Positions 18,609 to 26,369 of a stretch of DNA of 64,000 bases are shown here, in pieces. Each line of letters starts with the position of its first letter. The stretch's first letter is position 1. The notes beneath the pieces were generated by a model. The model did no database searches. It was not told the DNA's origin and saw only the letters and a program-made list of their open reading frames with translations. Source of the stretch: Chitinophaga sp. YR627 (lineage in GTDB: Bacteria; Bacteroidota; Bacteroidia; Chitinophagales; Chitinophagaceae); assembly GCF_900114995.1 (NCBI RefSeq), contig NZ_FOUX01000007.1:372001-436000 (forward strand), read 5' to 3'. A program made the position numbers and the translations under genes.

Positions 18609-18616
18609 CAAAGATA
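18609..18616 (-). promoter_or_regulatory. Predicted -7 promoter box of the peroxiredoxin gene
   Basis: The minus strand reads TATCTTTG, an exact TAnnTTTG match, about 50 bases before the ATG at 18559. No clear -33 TTG was found. Confidence 0.4.
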
Positions 18617-18744
18617 AATGTGTTTGTTACTTATTGAGCTATCTGTATTTCCCGTTTCATTGTCAATATTTCCCACGGTATGTCCGCCGGCTATAGATAG
18701 AGCAAGACCTGATATCCGGCAGATCTTCATACCTGGTTGCTTTA

Positions 18745-18765
18745 GATATAAATGGTTTATATCTT
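18745..18765. promoter_or_regulatory. Perfect inverted repeat before the small two-gene unit
   Basis: AGATATAAA-tgg-TTTATATCT, nine-base perfect arms with a 3-base spacer, 32 bases before the ATG at 18798. It overlaps a TTG-N20-TATCTTGC promoter-like stretch (18739-18768). It is a candidate operator. Confidence 0.4.
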
Positions 18766-18797
18766 GCTTTCAAATTAACCCCTTAAACCCTATCATC

Positions 18798-18911
18798 ATG
18801 TCCATGTGGGAAATTGAAAGCCTGGTAGAAGAAGGAATTAACCTGGTTGATAAAATAGGCACAACAAACGAAAAGAAGATTCAATTGATTGGAGACCTGT
18901 ATGCTATATAA
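18798..18911 (+). CDS. Small 37-residue protein, overlapping the next gene
   Basis: A short ORF starting MSMWEIESLVEEGINLVDKI and ending IGDLYAI. It is helical and acidic. It is supported by position: it follows a palindrome/promoter-like region, and its stop overlaps the start of the next gene (ATG 18901 lies inside the last codons), an arrangement of translational coupling. I do not recognise a family. It could also be the true N-terminus of the next protein, separated by a frameshift. Confidence 0.4.
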   Translation: MSMWEIESLVEEGINLVDKIGTTNEKKIQLIGDLYAI

Positions 18912-19302
18912 GACCAACACGTTTGATCCGCTGGACAAGAAGATCTATATCGATTTTGGTTCTCCGTTGCGGAAAGATGAGCCACCATTGAAATTGATGT
19001 ATTCCTATGATCTTGGAATATACCTCATTCGTGAAGCAGATAAACTGAAGGAAAAGGAGCGTGTGTATGACTGGACCGCATTCCTTATTGCTTACGGGGA
19101 AGATGATGACACAGAGAAATTGATTAAAAAGTATTTCAAGGAGATCAAAAAGATCTGGTCGAAATATGATTATTCGGATTATGAGCCAATTCATGAGTCG
19201 CTGACTGTGTCAAGAGAACTGCTGGATGAAGCTGATGACTGGAAGGATACATTTGAGGATGGGAGAGAGGATTTGCTTGATTGGTTTTTTGACGAAGAAT
19301 AG
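18901..19302 (+). CDS. Acidic protein of unknown function
   Basis: A 133-residue soluble protein (start MLYKTNTFDPLDKKIYIDFG), rich in Asp, Glu and Lys, ending DDWKDTFEDGREDLLDWFFDEE. No signal peptide or membrane segment. I do not recognise the family; the composition and size are like many immunity-type or DUF proteins of Bacteroidota, but nothing specific supports a function. ATG 18901 is preferred over the in-frame TTG at 18889, and it overlaps the end of the 37-residue ORF by 11 bases. A hairpin terminator follows at 19347. Confidence 0.65.
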   Translation: MLYKTNTFDPLDKKIYIDFGSPLRKDEPPLKLMYSYDLGIYLIREADKLKEKERVYDWTAFLIAYGEDDDTEKLIKKYFKEIKKIWSKYDYSDYEPIHESLTVSRELLDEADDWKDTFEDGREDLLDWFFDEE

Positions 19303-19346
19303 ATTCATATAATTGAGTTCCAGGGTGCAGTACCCTAAAGCTAATG

Positions 19347-19378
19347 AAAAGGCGTCCGTTTTTTACGGGACGCCTTTT
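19347..19378. terminator. Bidirectional rho-independent terminator
   Basis: Eleven-base arms AAAAGGCGTCC (19347-19357) and GGACGCCTTTT (19368-19378), with A-run before and T-run after. It serves the plus-strand acidic protein and the minus-strand AraC gene that ends at 19400. Confidence 0.75.
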
Positions 19379-19399
19379 CTGGTTTATATATTGAAAGTT

Positions 19400-20305
19400 T
19401 TAAATGTTCTTTGTCCGGCGGAAAGACTTGGGTGTCAGGTGTTCATTCTTCTTAAAGAAGTTGATAAAATGAGGCGGCTCTTCAAATCCCAGACACCAGG
19501 AAATTTCTGATATGTTCCAGTCTGTATGCTTCAGTAAACCACGTGCTTCCTGTGTAATACGTTCTGCAATAAGTTGAGAGGTAGTTTTACCGGTGATTTC
19601 TTTCAGCGCCCGGTTCAGACTATTGACATGAACGGAAAGCTGTGTGGCAAATTCTGCTGGGTAACGAAAGTTGATACGCTGCATAGGAGATTCTATGGGA
19701 AACTGGCGCTCCAGTAACTCGGTAAACATAGATGCAACCCGTAGGGTACCGTTTGATTTATTGTATTGTTGGCCGGTAGCGGGTTCCATTTTAAGTGCAC
19801 AGTGGATGAGCTCCATGACAAGGTTACGTAACAGATCGTATTTGTAGGTATAGTCGGAGTTGATCTCGTCATGCATTTTCTTAAATATGCCTGTTATATG
19901 AGTCGTCTGTTCGGGAAGTAGCTCAAATAGGGGGGTGTTACCTGGTTTAAATACAGGATAATCCCGGATATGTCCGAACTGATCAAAAAAGGTTTCGGTA
20001 AACACACTGAAATAGCCCGATTGGTCTTCGCCGACATGCTCCCATGCATAAGGTATATTGGGATTGGTGAATAGCAGGGCGCTTTTCTGTACTTCCAGTG
20101 ATTTATCAGCATAATACAGCCTCGTATGTCCATTCAGGATACTGATTTTGTAATACCCTTTTCGGTCATACGGTTGACAATTGACCACCGGGCCGTCCGG
20201 GTCTTTCAACAGAAAGACGTTGAATTGACCTATGTCCCGTTTCAGGTTTTCCGGCATCCAGCTCATCCTGGTTTGCTGTAGTTCCTCATGTTCTGACTTT
20301 GGCAT
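19400..20305 (-). CDS. AraC-family transcriptional regulator
   Basis: A 301-residue regulator of the common Bacteroidota type: an N-terminal cupin-like domain (FNVFLLKDPDGPVVNCQPYDRKGYYKISILNGHTRLYYADKSLEV, LFTNPNIPYAWEH) and a C-terminal HTH pair (FATQLSVHVNSLNRALKEITGKTTSQLIAERITQEARGLLKHTDWNISEISWCLGFEEPPHFINFFKKNEHLTPKSFR). The start MPKSEHEE at 20305 is preferred to 20329 because the eight residues in between look non-native and the family usually starts there. It lies about 70 bp downstream of the dehydrogenase on the same strand, with a hairpin between. It may regulate that dehydrogenase. Confidence 0.88.
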   Translation of the reverse strand: MPKSEHEELQQTRMSWMPENLKRDIGQFNVFLLKDPDGPVVNCQPYDRKGYYKISILNGHTRLYYADKSLEVQKSALLFTNPNIPYAWEHVGEDQSGYFSVFTETFFDQFGHIRDYPVFKPGNTPLFELLPEQTTHITGIFKKMHDEINSDYTYKYDLLRNLVMELIHCALKMEPATGQQYNKSNGTLRVASMFTELLERQFPIESPMQRINFRYPAEFATQLSVHVNSLNRALKEITGKTTSQLIAERITQEARGLLKHTDWNISEISWCLGFEEPPHFINFFKKNEHLTPKSFRRTKNI

Positions 20306-20333
20306 ATATAAATTTACGATAAAGATCAAAGAT

Positions 20334-20359
20334 AGAGGCAGGTATGATGGCCTGCCTCT
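20334..20359. terminator. Hairpin between dehydrogenase and AraC genes
   Basis: AGAGGCAGG (20334-20342) and CCTGCCTCT (20351-20359) form a perfect 9-base stem with an 8-base loop. There is no T-run, so it may be a weak terminator or mRNA-stability element within a two-gene unit. Confidence 0.45.
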
Positions 20360-20376
20360 GGTTGAGTAAGAACTAC

Positions 20377-21402
20377 TTATGAGATTTTGATGACGATTTT
20401 TCCGAATGGTCCCTTCGACAGATGCCTGAAAGCTTCCGCTGCATTTGCAAAATCATAGACCCCGTCAATCATCGGTCTAATCTGATGTTGTTCAAAAAAA
20501 GCATTCATTTCTTCGAATGACCTGCGATGTCCGATAGATAGTCCTACAATGTTGGGCTGTTTAGCAAACAGAGAAAAGACATTCACAGTTAACTGTGGGT
20601 GGTCCAGAAAGCCAATTATCGCTATCGTGCCTCCAAATTTGATAGCCTTTACAGATCTGGTGATATCACCTGCCACCAGCTCAACGATTTCATCGGCCCC
20701 AGTTCCTCCAGTCAGTTTTAATACCTCCAGTTCCCAGTCCGGCTGTGTATGATAGTTGATAAAATGATGTGCCCCGAGGCTCATTGCTTTAATACCTTTC
20801 TCATCCTGACTGGTAGAGATGATCACCTTAGCATCCAGCGCGGCAGCGATTTGTACGGAAAACAACGCGACACCTCCGGTCCCCTGAATGAAGATGGTTT
20901 GTCCTTTCCGGATGTTGCCTACGGTCGTAATAGCATTCCAGGCGGTTAGTGCCGCGATGGGAAGAGTGGCAGCTTCTTCATCCGTGAGATATTCTGGTTT
21001 AGCGACTGCAGCAGCTTCATTGATCACTATATACTCAGATAGCACTCCGGCCAACGGAGAACCCAGCAGATAATCTGGATCGTCGGGAGTCCGTTCTCCA
21101 TCCAGCCACCTGGTATAGACTTGTGTAATGACCTTATCGCCTTCCCGGAAACGGGTTACATCTGTACCCAATGCCACGACGGTTCCACTGGCATCTGAAG
21201 CCAGCGTGATAGGTCCCTTTTCCAGAATATCAGGATTGTAGACGCCATCAACAATGGCTTTGTCTCTGTAATTGATGGAAACAGCATTGACTCTGATAAG
21301 CAGGTCATTGGGCCCTGGTTGCGGGATTGCTATATCATCTAAGTGGAGATGTTCAATGCCGAACTGATGGAGTCTCCATGCCTTCATTTTTTGTGTTGCC
21401 AT
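20377..21402 (-). CDS. Zinc-independent MDR alcohol dehydrogenase/quinone reductase-like oxidoreductase
   Basis: A 341-residue medium-chain dehydrogenase. The N-terminal GroES-like domain contains PGPNDLLIRVNAVSINYRD and DASGTVVALGTDVTRFREGDKV. The Rossmann part has the nucleotide-binding stretch GQTIFIQGTGGVALFSVQIAAALDAKVIISTSQDEK (about 165-200) and the typical C-terminal GPFGKIVIKI. It has no structural-zinc cysteine cluster, so it is closer to the NADPH:quinone reductase/crotonase-like MDR group. It would reduce an aldehyde, ketone or quinone with NAD(P)H. An AraC regulator follows on the same strand. The substrate is unknown. Confidence 0.87.
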   Translation of the reverse strand: MATQKMKAWRLHQFGIEHLHLDDIAIPQPGPNDLLIRVNAVSINYRDKAIVDGVYNPDILEKGPITLASDASGTVVALGTDVTRFREGDKVITQVYTRWLDGERTPDDPDYLLGSPLAGVLSEYIVINEAAAVAKPEYLTDEEAATLPIAALTAWNAITTVGNIRKGQTIFIQGTGGVALFSVQIAAALDAKVIISTSQDEKGIKAMSLGAHHFINYHTQPDWELEVLKLTGGTGADEIVELVAGDITRSVKAIKFGGTIAIIGFLDHPQLTVNVFSLFAKQPNIVGLSIGHRRSFEEMNAFFEQHQIRPMIDGVYDFANAAEAFRHLSKGPFGKIVIKIS

Positions 21403-21622
21403 AAAAATTTGTTATTTGATAGGGCAAAATTCGGCGTATCGGCAGGGCTAAATATGCGGATATCAATCCAAAAACTGCAAAAATCAAACAGTAGATCTTA
21501 TTTTATTTTGCCCCTTTTTGCGATCATTTTAGTAGCATTGCAGATCTTATAGCAAGAAGCTATACCCATGGGAGATAAAATCTGATCACATTTGAGAGCA
21601 TATATCCCCTGATTGTTTTCCA

Positions 21623-22303
21623 ATGTCTATGAAAATTATGCGCGTGAAAGAACATATCCTGACAGCCTTATCCGGTTTTAAACGCAGGGATAAATTTTCC
21701 TACGGTGTATTTCAGGAAAGAGGCTTAAATCCTTCTGACGATGAACTGTGTCAGTGGTTGCAGACGCAGTTGAATATATGTACTGATCAGTTGATTGCCG
21801 CAGTTGAGGCAGATGGCAATGAGAAGAAATTGGTGAAGATCCTCAGAAGTAGCCTTGATAATCTCGATTCTACCTACTTTGATACAGAAGAACGTGAGCT
21901 GATCTGTGACTATTATTATGAATTGTCGCGGATTGTTGATGCCGATATAAAACATGATCTGAACAGTTGGCTGCACGGTATGATACTGGGCACCGTGCTT
22001 AGAATAAGCAATCTGCTGAAACGACAGGAACGGATTATAGAAACCCTGGAACAACCCTGTACGAGTTGCAACTTACCGCTACGCACATCTATCCTGGGGA
22101 AAGAAGCAAGTATCCCGGATTTTAGCTGGTCTATTATCCGATGCAATAACTGTAATGAGTATAATCTGTTGTCAGTAGGACCCGGTGTTAAACAATTCAG
22201 ATTTGAGAATCATGCGTCCATCGAACAACTGTCAAAGGCCGATTATAGTGAAGAGGAGGCCAAAGTGAGATTAGAGCAGATAAAGTATTTCAGGAAGAAA
22301 TAG
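21623..22303 (+). CDS. Hypothetical protein, DUF4844-like N-terminus plus CxxC...CxxC zinc-ribbon-like tail
   Basis: A 226-residue cytosolic protein. The N-terminal about 120 residues (GVFQERGLNPSDDELCQWL, YFDTEERELICDYYYELSRIVD, DLNSWLHGMILG) recall the DUF4844 family of Bacteroidota from memory. The C-terminal 80 residues hold CTSC (about 148) and CNNC (about 176) and could bind one zinc ion. No enzymatic function is evident. The broken gene at 22310 follows after 6 bp and was probably co-transcribed. A short inverted repeat TATAGC/GCTATA lies upstream near 21550-21566. Confidence 0.65.
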   Translation: MSMKIMRVKEHILTALSGFKRRDKFSYGVFQERGLNPSDDELCQWLQTQLNICTDQLIAAVEADGNEKKLVKILRSSLDNLDSTYFDTEERELICDYYYELSRIVDADIKHDLNSWLHGMILGTVLRISNLLKRQERIIETLEQPCTSCNLPLRTSILGKEASIPDFSWSIIRCNNCNEYNLLSVGPGVKQFRFENHASIEQLSKADYSEEEAKVRLEQIKYFRKK

Positions 22304-22309
22304 TATTCT

Positions 22310-22792
22310 ATGGCAGAGAAAACGGACCGGTTCCTTAAAGAGAGGTATCTATGGAAGGTCAGACAGCGCCCGGGATCATCAGAATTTAATTTCTTATTTG
22401 ACGACCTGTCGCCGGAGCACCAGACCGATTTGTTATCATATATCGACAAGTCATCAACAGGTATCCCTGTGCTACTTTTTACATAGCCAGGAGGTGAGTG
22501 GACTTTGTTATGTACCCGGCAGGTAGTGGGTTTTGACGGTCAGACGTGTTGTGCTGCTTCGCTTGGTGATATTAAAGTGATGTCCCCTGTAGAGCTGATC
22601 GGATTAGATGGAAATGAGCGTTTACGGAAAGTAAGGGAAGGTGGTAAGAGTGAACTTCATCAGCTTTCTGTAAAGATGAAAAGCGGTGAATCTATTATAC
22701 TTAATGCGAACAAAGGTGCTGATTTCTTTGAGATGTGGAGTGTTTTATTGATGGCGGCGAGATTGCATAATTGGTCCGGAGATGACTTGTAG
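22310..22792 (+). pseudogene. Hypothetical gene interrupted by an in-frame TAG
   Basis: Two ORF pieces in the same reading frame: 22310-22486 (58 residues, MAEKTDRFLKERYLWKVRQ...) and, after TAG at 22484-22486, an open stretch to 22792. Reading through gives a smooth beta-strand pair, IPVLLFT-stop-PGGEWTLLC, so a single 160-residue protein is the natural parent. A Shine-Dalgarno-like AGGAGG (22489-22494) lies 10 bases before an in-frame TTG at 22505, so the second half could be restarted. The family is not recognised. The gene could be a recent pseudogene or a sequencing error. It sits 6 bp after the preceding hypothetical gene. Confidence 0.6.
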
Positions 22793-22859
22793 ATAAAGGT
22801 TTGAGGGGGTATGATAATTCATGTGATGAAATATTTAAAGAAGTTTTTTTAAAAAAGTG

Positions 22860-22889
22860 TTGGTTATAAAATATATTAACCTATCTTTG
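22860..22889 (+). promoter_or_regulatory. Promoter of tRNA-Lys
   Basis: TTGG (22860-22863) and TATCTTTG (22882-22889), with 19 bases between TTG and the -7 box, fit the Bacteroidota consensus TTG-N19-TAnnTTTG exactly. The tRNA starts 26 bases downstream. Confidence 0.75.
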
Positions 22890-22914
22890 CACTCCCAATT
22901 ACAAAAGAGGGAAT

Positions 22915-22987
22915 GATTCCGTAGCTCAGTTGGTAGAGCAATACACTTTTAATGTATGGGTCCTGGGTTCGAGTCCCAGCGGGATCA
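22915..22987 (+). tRNA. tRNA-Lys (anticodon TTT)
   Basis: A 73-base cloverleaf: acceptor GATTCCG/CGGGATC with discriminator A, D-arm AGCTCAGTTGGTAGAGCA, anticodon stem ATACA/TGTAT with loop CTTTTAA (anticodon TTT, reading AAA/AAG), and T-arm CTGGG-TTCGAGT-CCCAG. CCA is not encoded. A consensus promoter lies upstream and a terminator downstream, so it is a single-gene unit. Confidence 0.96.
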
Positions 22988-23001
22988 CAACTAATAAAAT
23001 T

Positions 23002-23030
23002 AAGGCGTTCTTATCGGAACGCCTTTTTTG
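23002..23030 (+). terminator. Terminator of tRNA-Lys
   Basis: AAGGCGTTC (23002-23010) pairs with GAACGCCTT (23017-23025), followed by a T-run to 23029. A classic rho-independent terminator 14 bases after the tRNA. Confidence 0.85.
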
Positions 23031-23175
23031 TTTCCCGCTACCAGAGTGATTTTCAAAAGAATTGCAGAAACAGCCCGGTCAACAGATCAGTTCAAAACGC
23101 CCGAAATAATGGCTTATTCCAGACTGAAAAATTCGAAAGAAAATCAGTCTGGCCGGATCAAAAACACTGGAATAA

Positions 23176-23289
23176 AAGCAGTTCAAGGCTACAAGAGATC
23201 TGCGCTCCGTGCTGCTACTGGAAGAGCACGACCGTATCACCGACGATCCTTCCATTAAGCAGCAATTACAGTCATACATTTTCCAATAG
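23176..23289 (+). pseudogene. Possible remnant of a gene C-terminus
   Basis: Between an in-frame TAA (23173-23175) and TAG (23287-23289) the translation reads like real protein: RDLRSVLLLEEHDRITD followed by DPSIKQQLQ and YIFQ. It has no start codon and no upstream domain, so it may be the tail of a decayed gene. The family is not recognised and chance is possible. Confidence 0.2.
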
Positions 23290-23528
23290 CCCAGGAGTTT
23301 CTTAATGCGCAATCCTCTGTCCTACCTTTTGGGAGTACCTCACTTTCTGCCAACGGTCTTTAAAGAAAGCTGCGCCCTGAGTGATTATGACGTCATGAAG
23401 CAGAGTTGTGGCCGAGCTAGAGTTATATTTAGCGGGTCGGTAAGCAAGAACACATATTTCCAGGTGTTGATCTAAACATTTTGTCTTGTATCTGGTTAGT
23501 TTATTTTCACCCGGTTAAATAGCTATTT

Positions 23529-23849
23529 ATGTTTACGGATCCTTTTTCATTTAATGGCAGGATTGGCAGGCTAGAGTATTTTTCCTCGTTGGTAATTGCA
23601 ACGTTGGCAGTAACGTTTATCAGTATATTGGCTGCCCTTTATTGGAATTGGCTGGTATTGTTGTTTATCCCTGTTTTCTATTTCTTATTGGCCCAGGGCA
23701 CCAAACGGTGTCATGATCTGGATAACAATATGCTATGGCAGTTTATTCCTGTGTACGTTTTCTGGCTGCTGCTGGCGCCCGGAAGTGCTGAGCCAAATAA
23801 GTATGGGATGTGTGCAGAAGAACTATTGGGTACGGGATCTTTAAGATAG
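23529..23849 (+). CDS. DUF805 family inner membrane protein
   Basis: A 106-residue membrane protein that opens with FSFNGRIGRLEYFSSLV, the DUF805 entry motif (F.GR..R.eyw), followed by three or so hydrophobic segments and the conserved QGTKRCHDLDNNMLWQFIP (the RxHD element) and a final PGSAEPNKYG. The family is widespread, of about 100-130 residues, and of unknown function. The length is normal. It is a single gene without obvious partners. Confidence 0.85.
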   Translation: MFTDPFSFNGRIGRLEYFSSLVIATLAVTFISILAALYWNWLVLLFIPVFYFLLAQGTKRCHDLDNNMLWQFIPVYVFWLLLAPGSAEPNKYGMCAEELLGTGSLR

Positions 23850-23976
23850 CAGGTTAGGGGATATCGCTCCCCAGAGGCGTGAAGGGGTGCAGTATTATAA
23901 ACATCATGAGATATAGGCATTATGCTACCTTTCTTCCTATTAAGAACTGCCGAAGGGAAAGAGGGAGCGACTATGA

Positions 23977-24477
23977 TTATGCGCCTGGTTGGGTACTGAA
24001 CTGGTGTTGTTTGTTAAATGTTCCTTCGGGAGTGGTGGTTTGCAGTTCTATGGTCCAGTTGTGAATCCAGCCTCCATGTTCACCCGAGGTGGTTTTTTCT
24101 GCGATGGTTACATTTACCTCATCTACTTCGCCACTATAATTAAGCATGGTGTTGGGGATTTTGCTGAATCCTTTTTTGGTCATGTAAGCGTCGAATTTGT
24201 CTGCGTCGAATACGCCCTCTTCTGGTCCTTTCCCTCCGTGCCTGGTATCTGCCTGGAATGTGCCGGAGAAGCCGGTGCTGATCTTTTTCTGATACTCATC
24301 TATTATTTTTCCGAATTTCTTTTCTATGTCTACCGGGAGCGGTGTTGCTGCGACTGTGGCTGAGGGTTGTTGTTGTGCCGTTGTGTCCTGATTATTATTG
24401 TTACTATCGGAGGAGCCGCAGGAGAGAAGAGTACTGATGACCAGTACGGAAAGGGCTGTACGTGTAAATGATTTCAT
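23977..24477 (-). CDS. Lipoprotein of unknown function
   Basis: A 166-residue protein with a lipoprotein signal (MKSFTRTALSVLVISTLLSC, cysteine at about 20), then a low-complexity linker rich in Ser, Asn, Gln and Thr (about 21-48) and a folded region with ADTRHGGKGPEEGVFDADKF and EKTTSGEHGGWIHNWTIELQTT. It probably sits in the envelope. I do not recognise the folded domain. It is transcribed toward the DUF805 gene, and the VOC gene lies upstream on the same strand after 173 bp. Confidence 0.65.
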   Translation of the reverse strand: MKSFTRTALSVLVISTLLSCGSSDSNNNNQDTTAQQQPSATVAATPLPVDIEKKFGKIIDEYQKKISTGFSGTFQADTRHGGKGPEEGVFDADKFDAYMTKKGFSKIPNTMLNYSGEVDEVNVTIAEKTTSGEHGGWIHNWTIELQTTTPEGTFNKQHQFSTQPGA

Positions 24478-24612
24478 GTTGAGCGTGTTCGGTTTGTATG
24501 AATATACGACAATTCTGAGTATGCTCCTCTACTCCCTCCGCCTCTGGGTGAGAGATGTACGCAGGGCAGATGGGTGGAAAATATTTTGCTACTTCCTCCG
24601 GTTGACAGCCAT

Positions 24613-24631
24613 CTTCCCCTGAAAGGGGAAG
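24613..24631. terminator. Short hairpin between VOC and lipoprotein genes
   Basis: CTTCCCC-tgaaa-GGGGAAG, a 7-base GC-rich stem 20 bp past the VOC stop. No T-run; a possible weak terminator. Confidence 0.4.
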
Positions 24632-24650
24632 AGAGTGTGATGCCTAATTA

Positions 24651-25079
24651 TTACAGGCTTGGGTCGAATTCCACTATCCATTCGATGCCGTATTTATCCC
24701 TGAACATTCCTGCGTAGGTACCCCATGGTGTATCACCTATGTCTCCTTCAACTTCTCCGCCAGCTGATAATCCCTGGAATGCCTTGTCTGTTTCTTCGCG
24801 GCTTTCGGCACTTACAAGTATCTTCGACCTGTTTTCCCTTTCATTTACCTGGCCCATAAATTCCGGTACATCGTTCCCAATTAACACGTTCTGTCCGCCT
24901 ATCGGTAAAGCGATGTACATGATCTTATTTGCTTCGCTTTCGGGGATTTGAATTTCGCCAACTGTCAAATCTTTGAAACGGATGATCTTGCTGAATTCAC
25001 CGCCCAAAATTGATTTGTAAAAATTGAAAGCTTCTTCGGCATTACCGTTAAAGTTAATCCATGGATTGATTGTTCTCAT
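24651..25079 (-). CDS. VOC superfamily protein, PhnB/glyoxalase-like
   Basis: A 142-residue protein of the PhnB/3-demethylubiquinone-like VOC family: WINFNGNAEEAFNFYKSILGGEFSKIIRF at the N-terminus, two babbab halves, and the C-terminal WGTYAGMFRDKYGIEWIVEFDP. Such proteins bind a metal or a small molecule; many are of unknown activity. The length is normal. It appears to be a monocistronic gene. The 235 bases upstream contain no other credible gene. Confidence 0.85.
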   Translation of the reverse strand: MRTINPWINFNGNAEEAFNFYKSILGGEFSKIIRFKDLTVGEIQIPESEANKIMYIALPIGGQNVLIGNDVPEFMGQVNERENRSKILVSAESREETDKAFQGLSAGGEVEGDIGDTPWGTYAGMFRDKYGIEWIVEFDPSL

Positions 25080-25314
25080 AATAGTATTTTATTTATTGCT
25101 TTATGGGGAATCTTACTACCGTCATGAATCAAAGGTAGGTGATGACAAGATGTTTAATGAGGGTTATTCGCGACAAATAAGGGGGTTTTTAAGCCATGGA
25201 AATGAAGCTACGACCCGACGGAAGGGAGAGTCTTTCATGGCTTTTATGTTGATTTTTTTACGGGTAAAGCCACAATCCATGACTTACGGGGATTTCCACG
25301 ATGAGATGTCACAC

Positions 25315-26222
25315 TTAAAATAGAAATAAATTTGAAATAAGTTCATTCTTTAAATCTGATACCCTTTCTTCGCCACTACTATCATTTACCAATATAACAA
25401 TAGCTGCATTATTATCAGGATAAATATAACATAGAGAAGTAAAGCCAAATCCATCTCTGCCAGTATGCATTATAAATGGTAAGCCGTTGTATTCTTTTCC
25501 TAACATCCAGTTTAATCCAAGGCTCATGCCGTCTGGTTTTGTAAAGGTAACCTGATGGCTTAGATTAATTGCATCATTTTTCTTGTTTAGATTAACAGCT
25601 GCATATGTGAGCATGTCTGCGGATGTCGAGAACATGGACCGGGCTGCCCGGAAACCGTAATCGGGAATAAATGGTAATGCTTTCCCATTCTGGTCATGGC
25701 CGGTAAGGAGTTGTTGTTCTTCTTTTGCTGTTAACTGAGGTGTAGTATTTGCCATTCTTATCTGCTTTTTCGGAAACGAGGTAACAAGCTGATTGTATGA
25801 AGTATGATAGACTCGCTGTAAAGTAGCAATAAGTACCATCATAGCGTTGCCGTTAAGTCAACCAGTCGGACTGAATGTCCTTTGTAGTGTAGATTTGGGT
25901 ATTTTCCAGGTAAGTATTTCCTGATATCATCGGTCAGTTTCATCTTTTTATCTATAACCGCCTGGGCAGGCATGATGCCGGCAAATGTTTTTGCAATTGA
26001 GCCTAATCCGAAAATACTGTTACTTTGACTTAATTCGCCATCTCCACGATGAAAGTTATATTGATGCTGTATGCCATTTTAATTATGCCGATAGACAAAT
26101 CAAAGGTTGCGGGAGATTGCATGTAATGTTCTGCTGCCCGCTGAATAATACTGTCAAGTGGCGTTTTAAGCGGATTGTTGTTCTTAATTGCCGATTGGCT
26201 CTCAGCCTGTTGCCCATTTTTC
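25315..26222 (-). pseudogene. Decayed serine beta-lactamase-like hydrolase gene
   Basis: On the minus strand the C-terminal half is open from 25842 to 25315, with the beta-lactamase-family features FSTSADMLTYAA, SLGLNWMLGKEYNGLPFIMHTGRDGFGFTS and PDNNAAIVILVND. Upstream, in shifted frames (about 26180 to 25845), the matching N-terminal half is readable: PLKTPLDSIIQRAAEHYMQ, then a frameshift, then FGLGSIAKTFAG (the SxxK nucleophile motif) and KMKLTDDIRKYLPGKY. The junction near 25843 lacks the Y-x-N region, so there is an internal deletion as well as frameshifts. The parent would be a class C-type hydrolase/penicillin-binding-like protein. The gene is not functional as it stands. Confidence 0.75.
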
Positions 26223-26333
26223 TGCTATTCTATCTTGATAAGCAGGGTTTATTTATCAGGTCTATGAACTGTTACGGAGCTTCAAATTGAAATTGGAGAG
26301 GTTGGTTTGGGGTGAGTATTCGGGATATTAGTA

Positions 26334-26363
26334 AAAAGCAGCTGTCATACAACAGCTGCTTTT
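26334..26363 (-). terminator. Terminator of cassette A
   Basis: AAAAGCAGCTGT (26334-26345) pairs with ACAGCTGCTTTT (26352-26363). On the minus strand a T-run follows. It lies 7 bp beyond the stop of the ABC permease and ends the cassette A operon. Confidence 0.8.
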
Positions 26364-26369
26364 ACTATT

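Larger units (their letters stand above)
22988..23528. other. Mostly non-coding stretch after tRNA-Lys
   Basis: It contains the tRNA terminator (23002-23030) and one possible gene remnant (23176-23289). The rest shows no convincing ORF. No direct repeat of the tRNA 3' end was seen, so there is no evidence for an integrated element. Confidence 0.4.

Noticed and set aside
22484..22486. TAG as a recoded codon (pyrrolysine or readthrough)
   Set aside because: No supporting machinery or structure is visible, and Bacteroidota do not commonly recode TAG; mutation or sequencing error is simpler.
22988..23528. Genomic island or phage integrated at tRNA-Lys
   Set aside because: No integrase, no repeated tRNA end and no phage genes; only a possible 37-codon remnant.
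25024..25323. Plus-strand 99-codon ORF antisense to the VOC gene start
   Set aside because: No family resemblance; it overlaps the VOC 5' end, and its hydrophobic stretch is explained by low-complexity AT-rich sequence.
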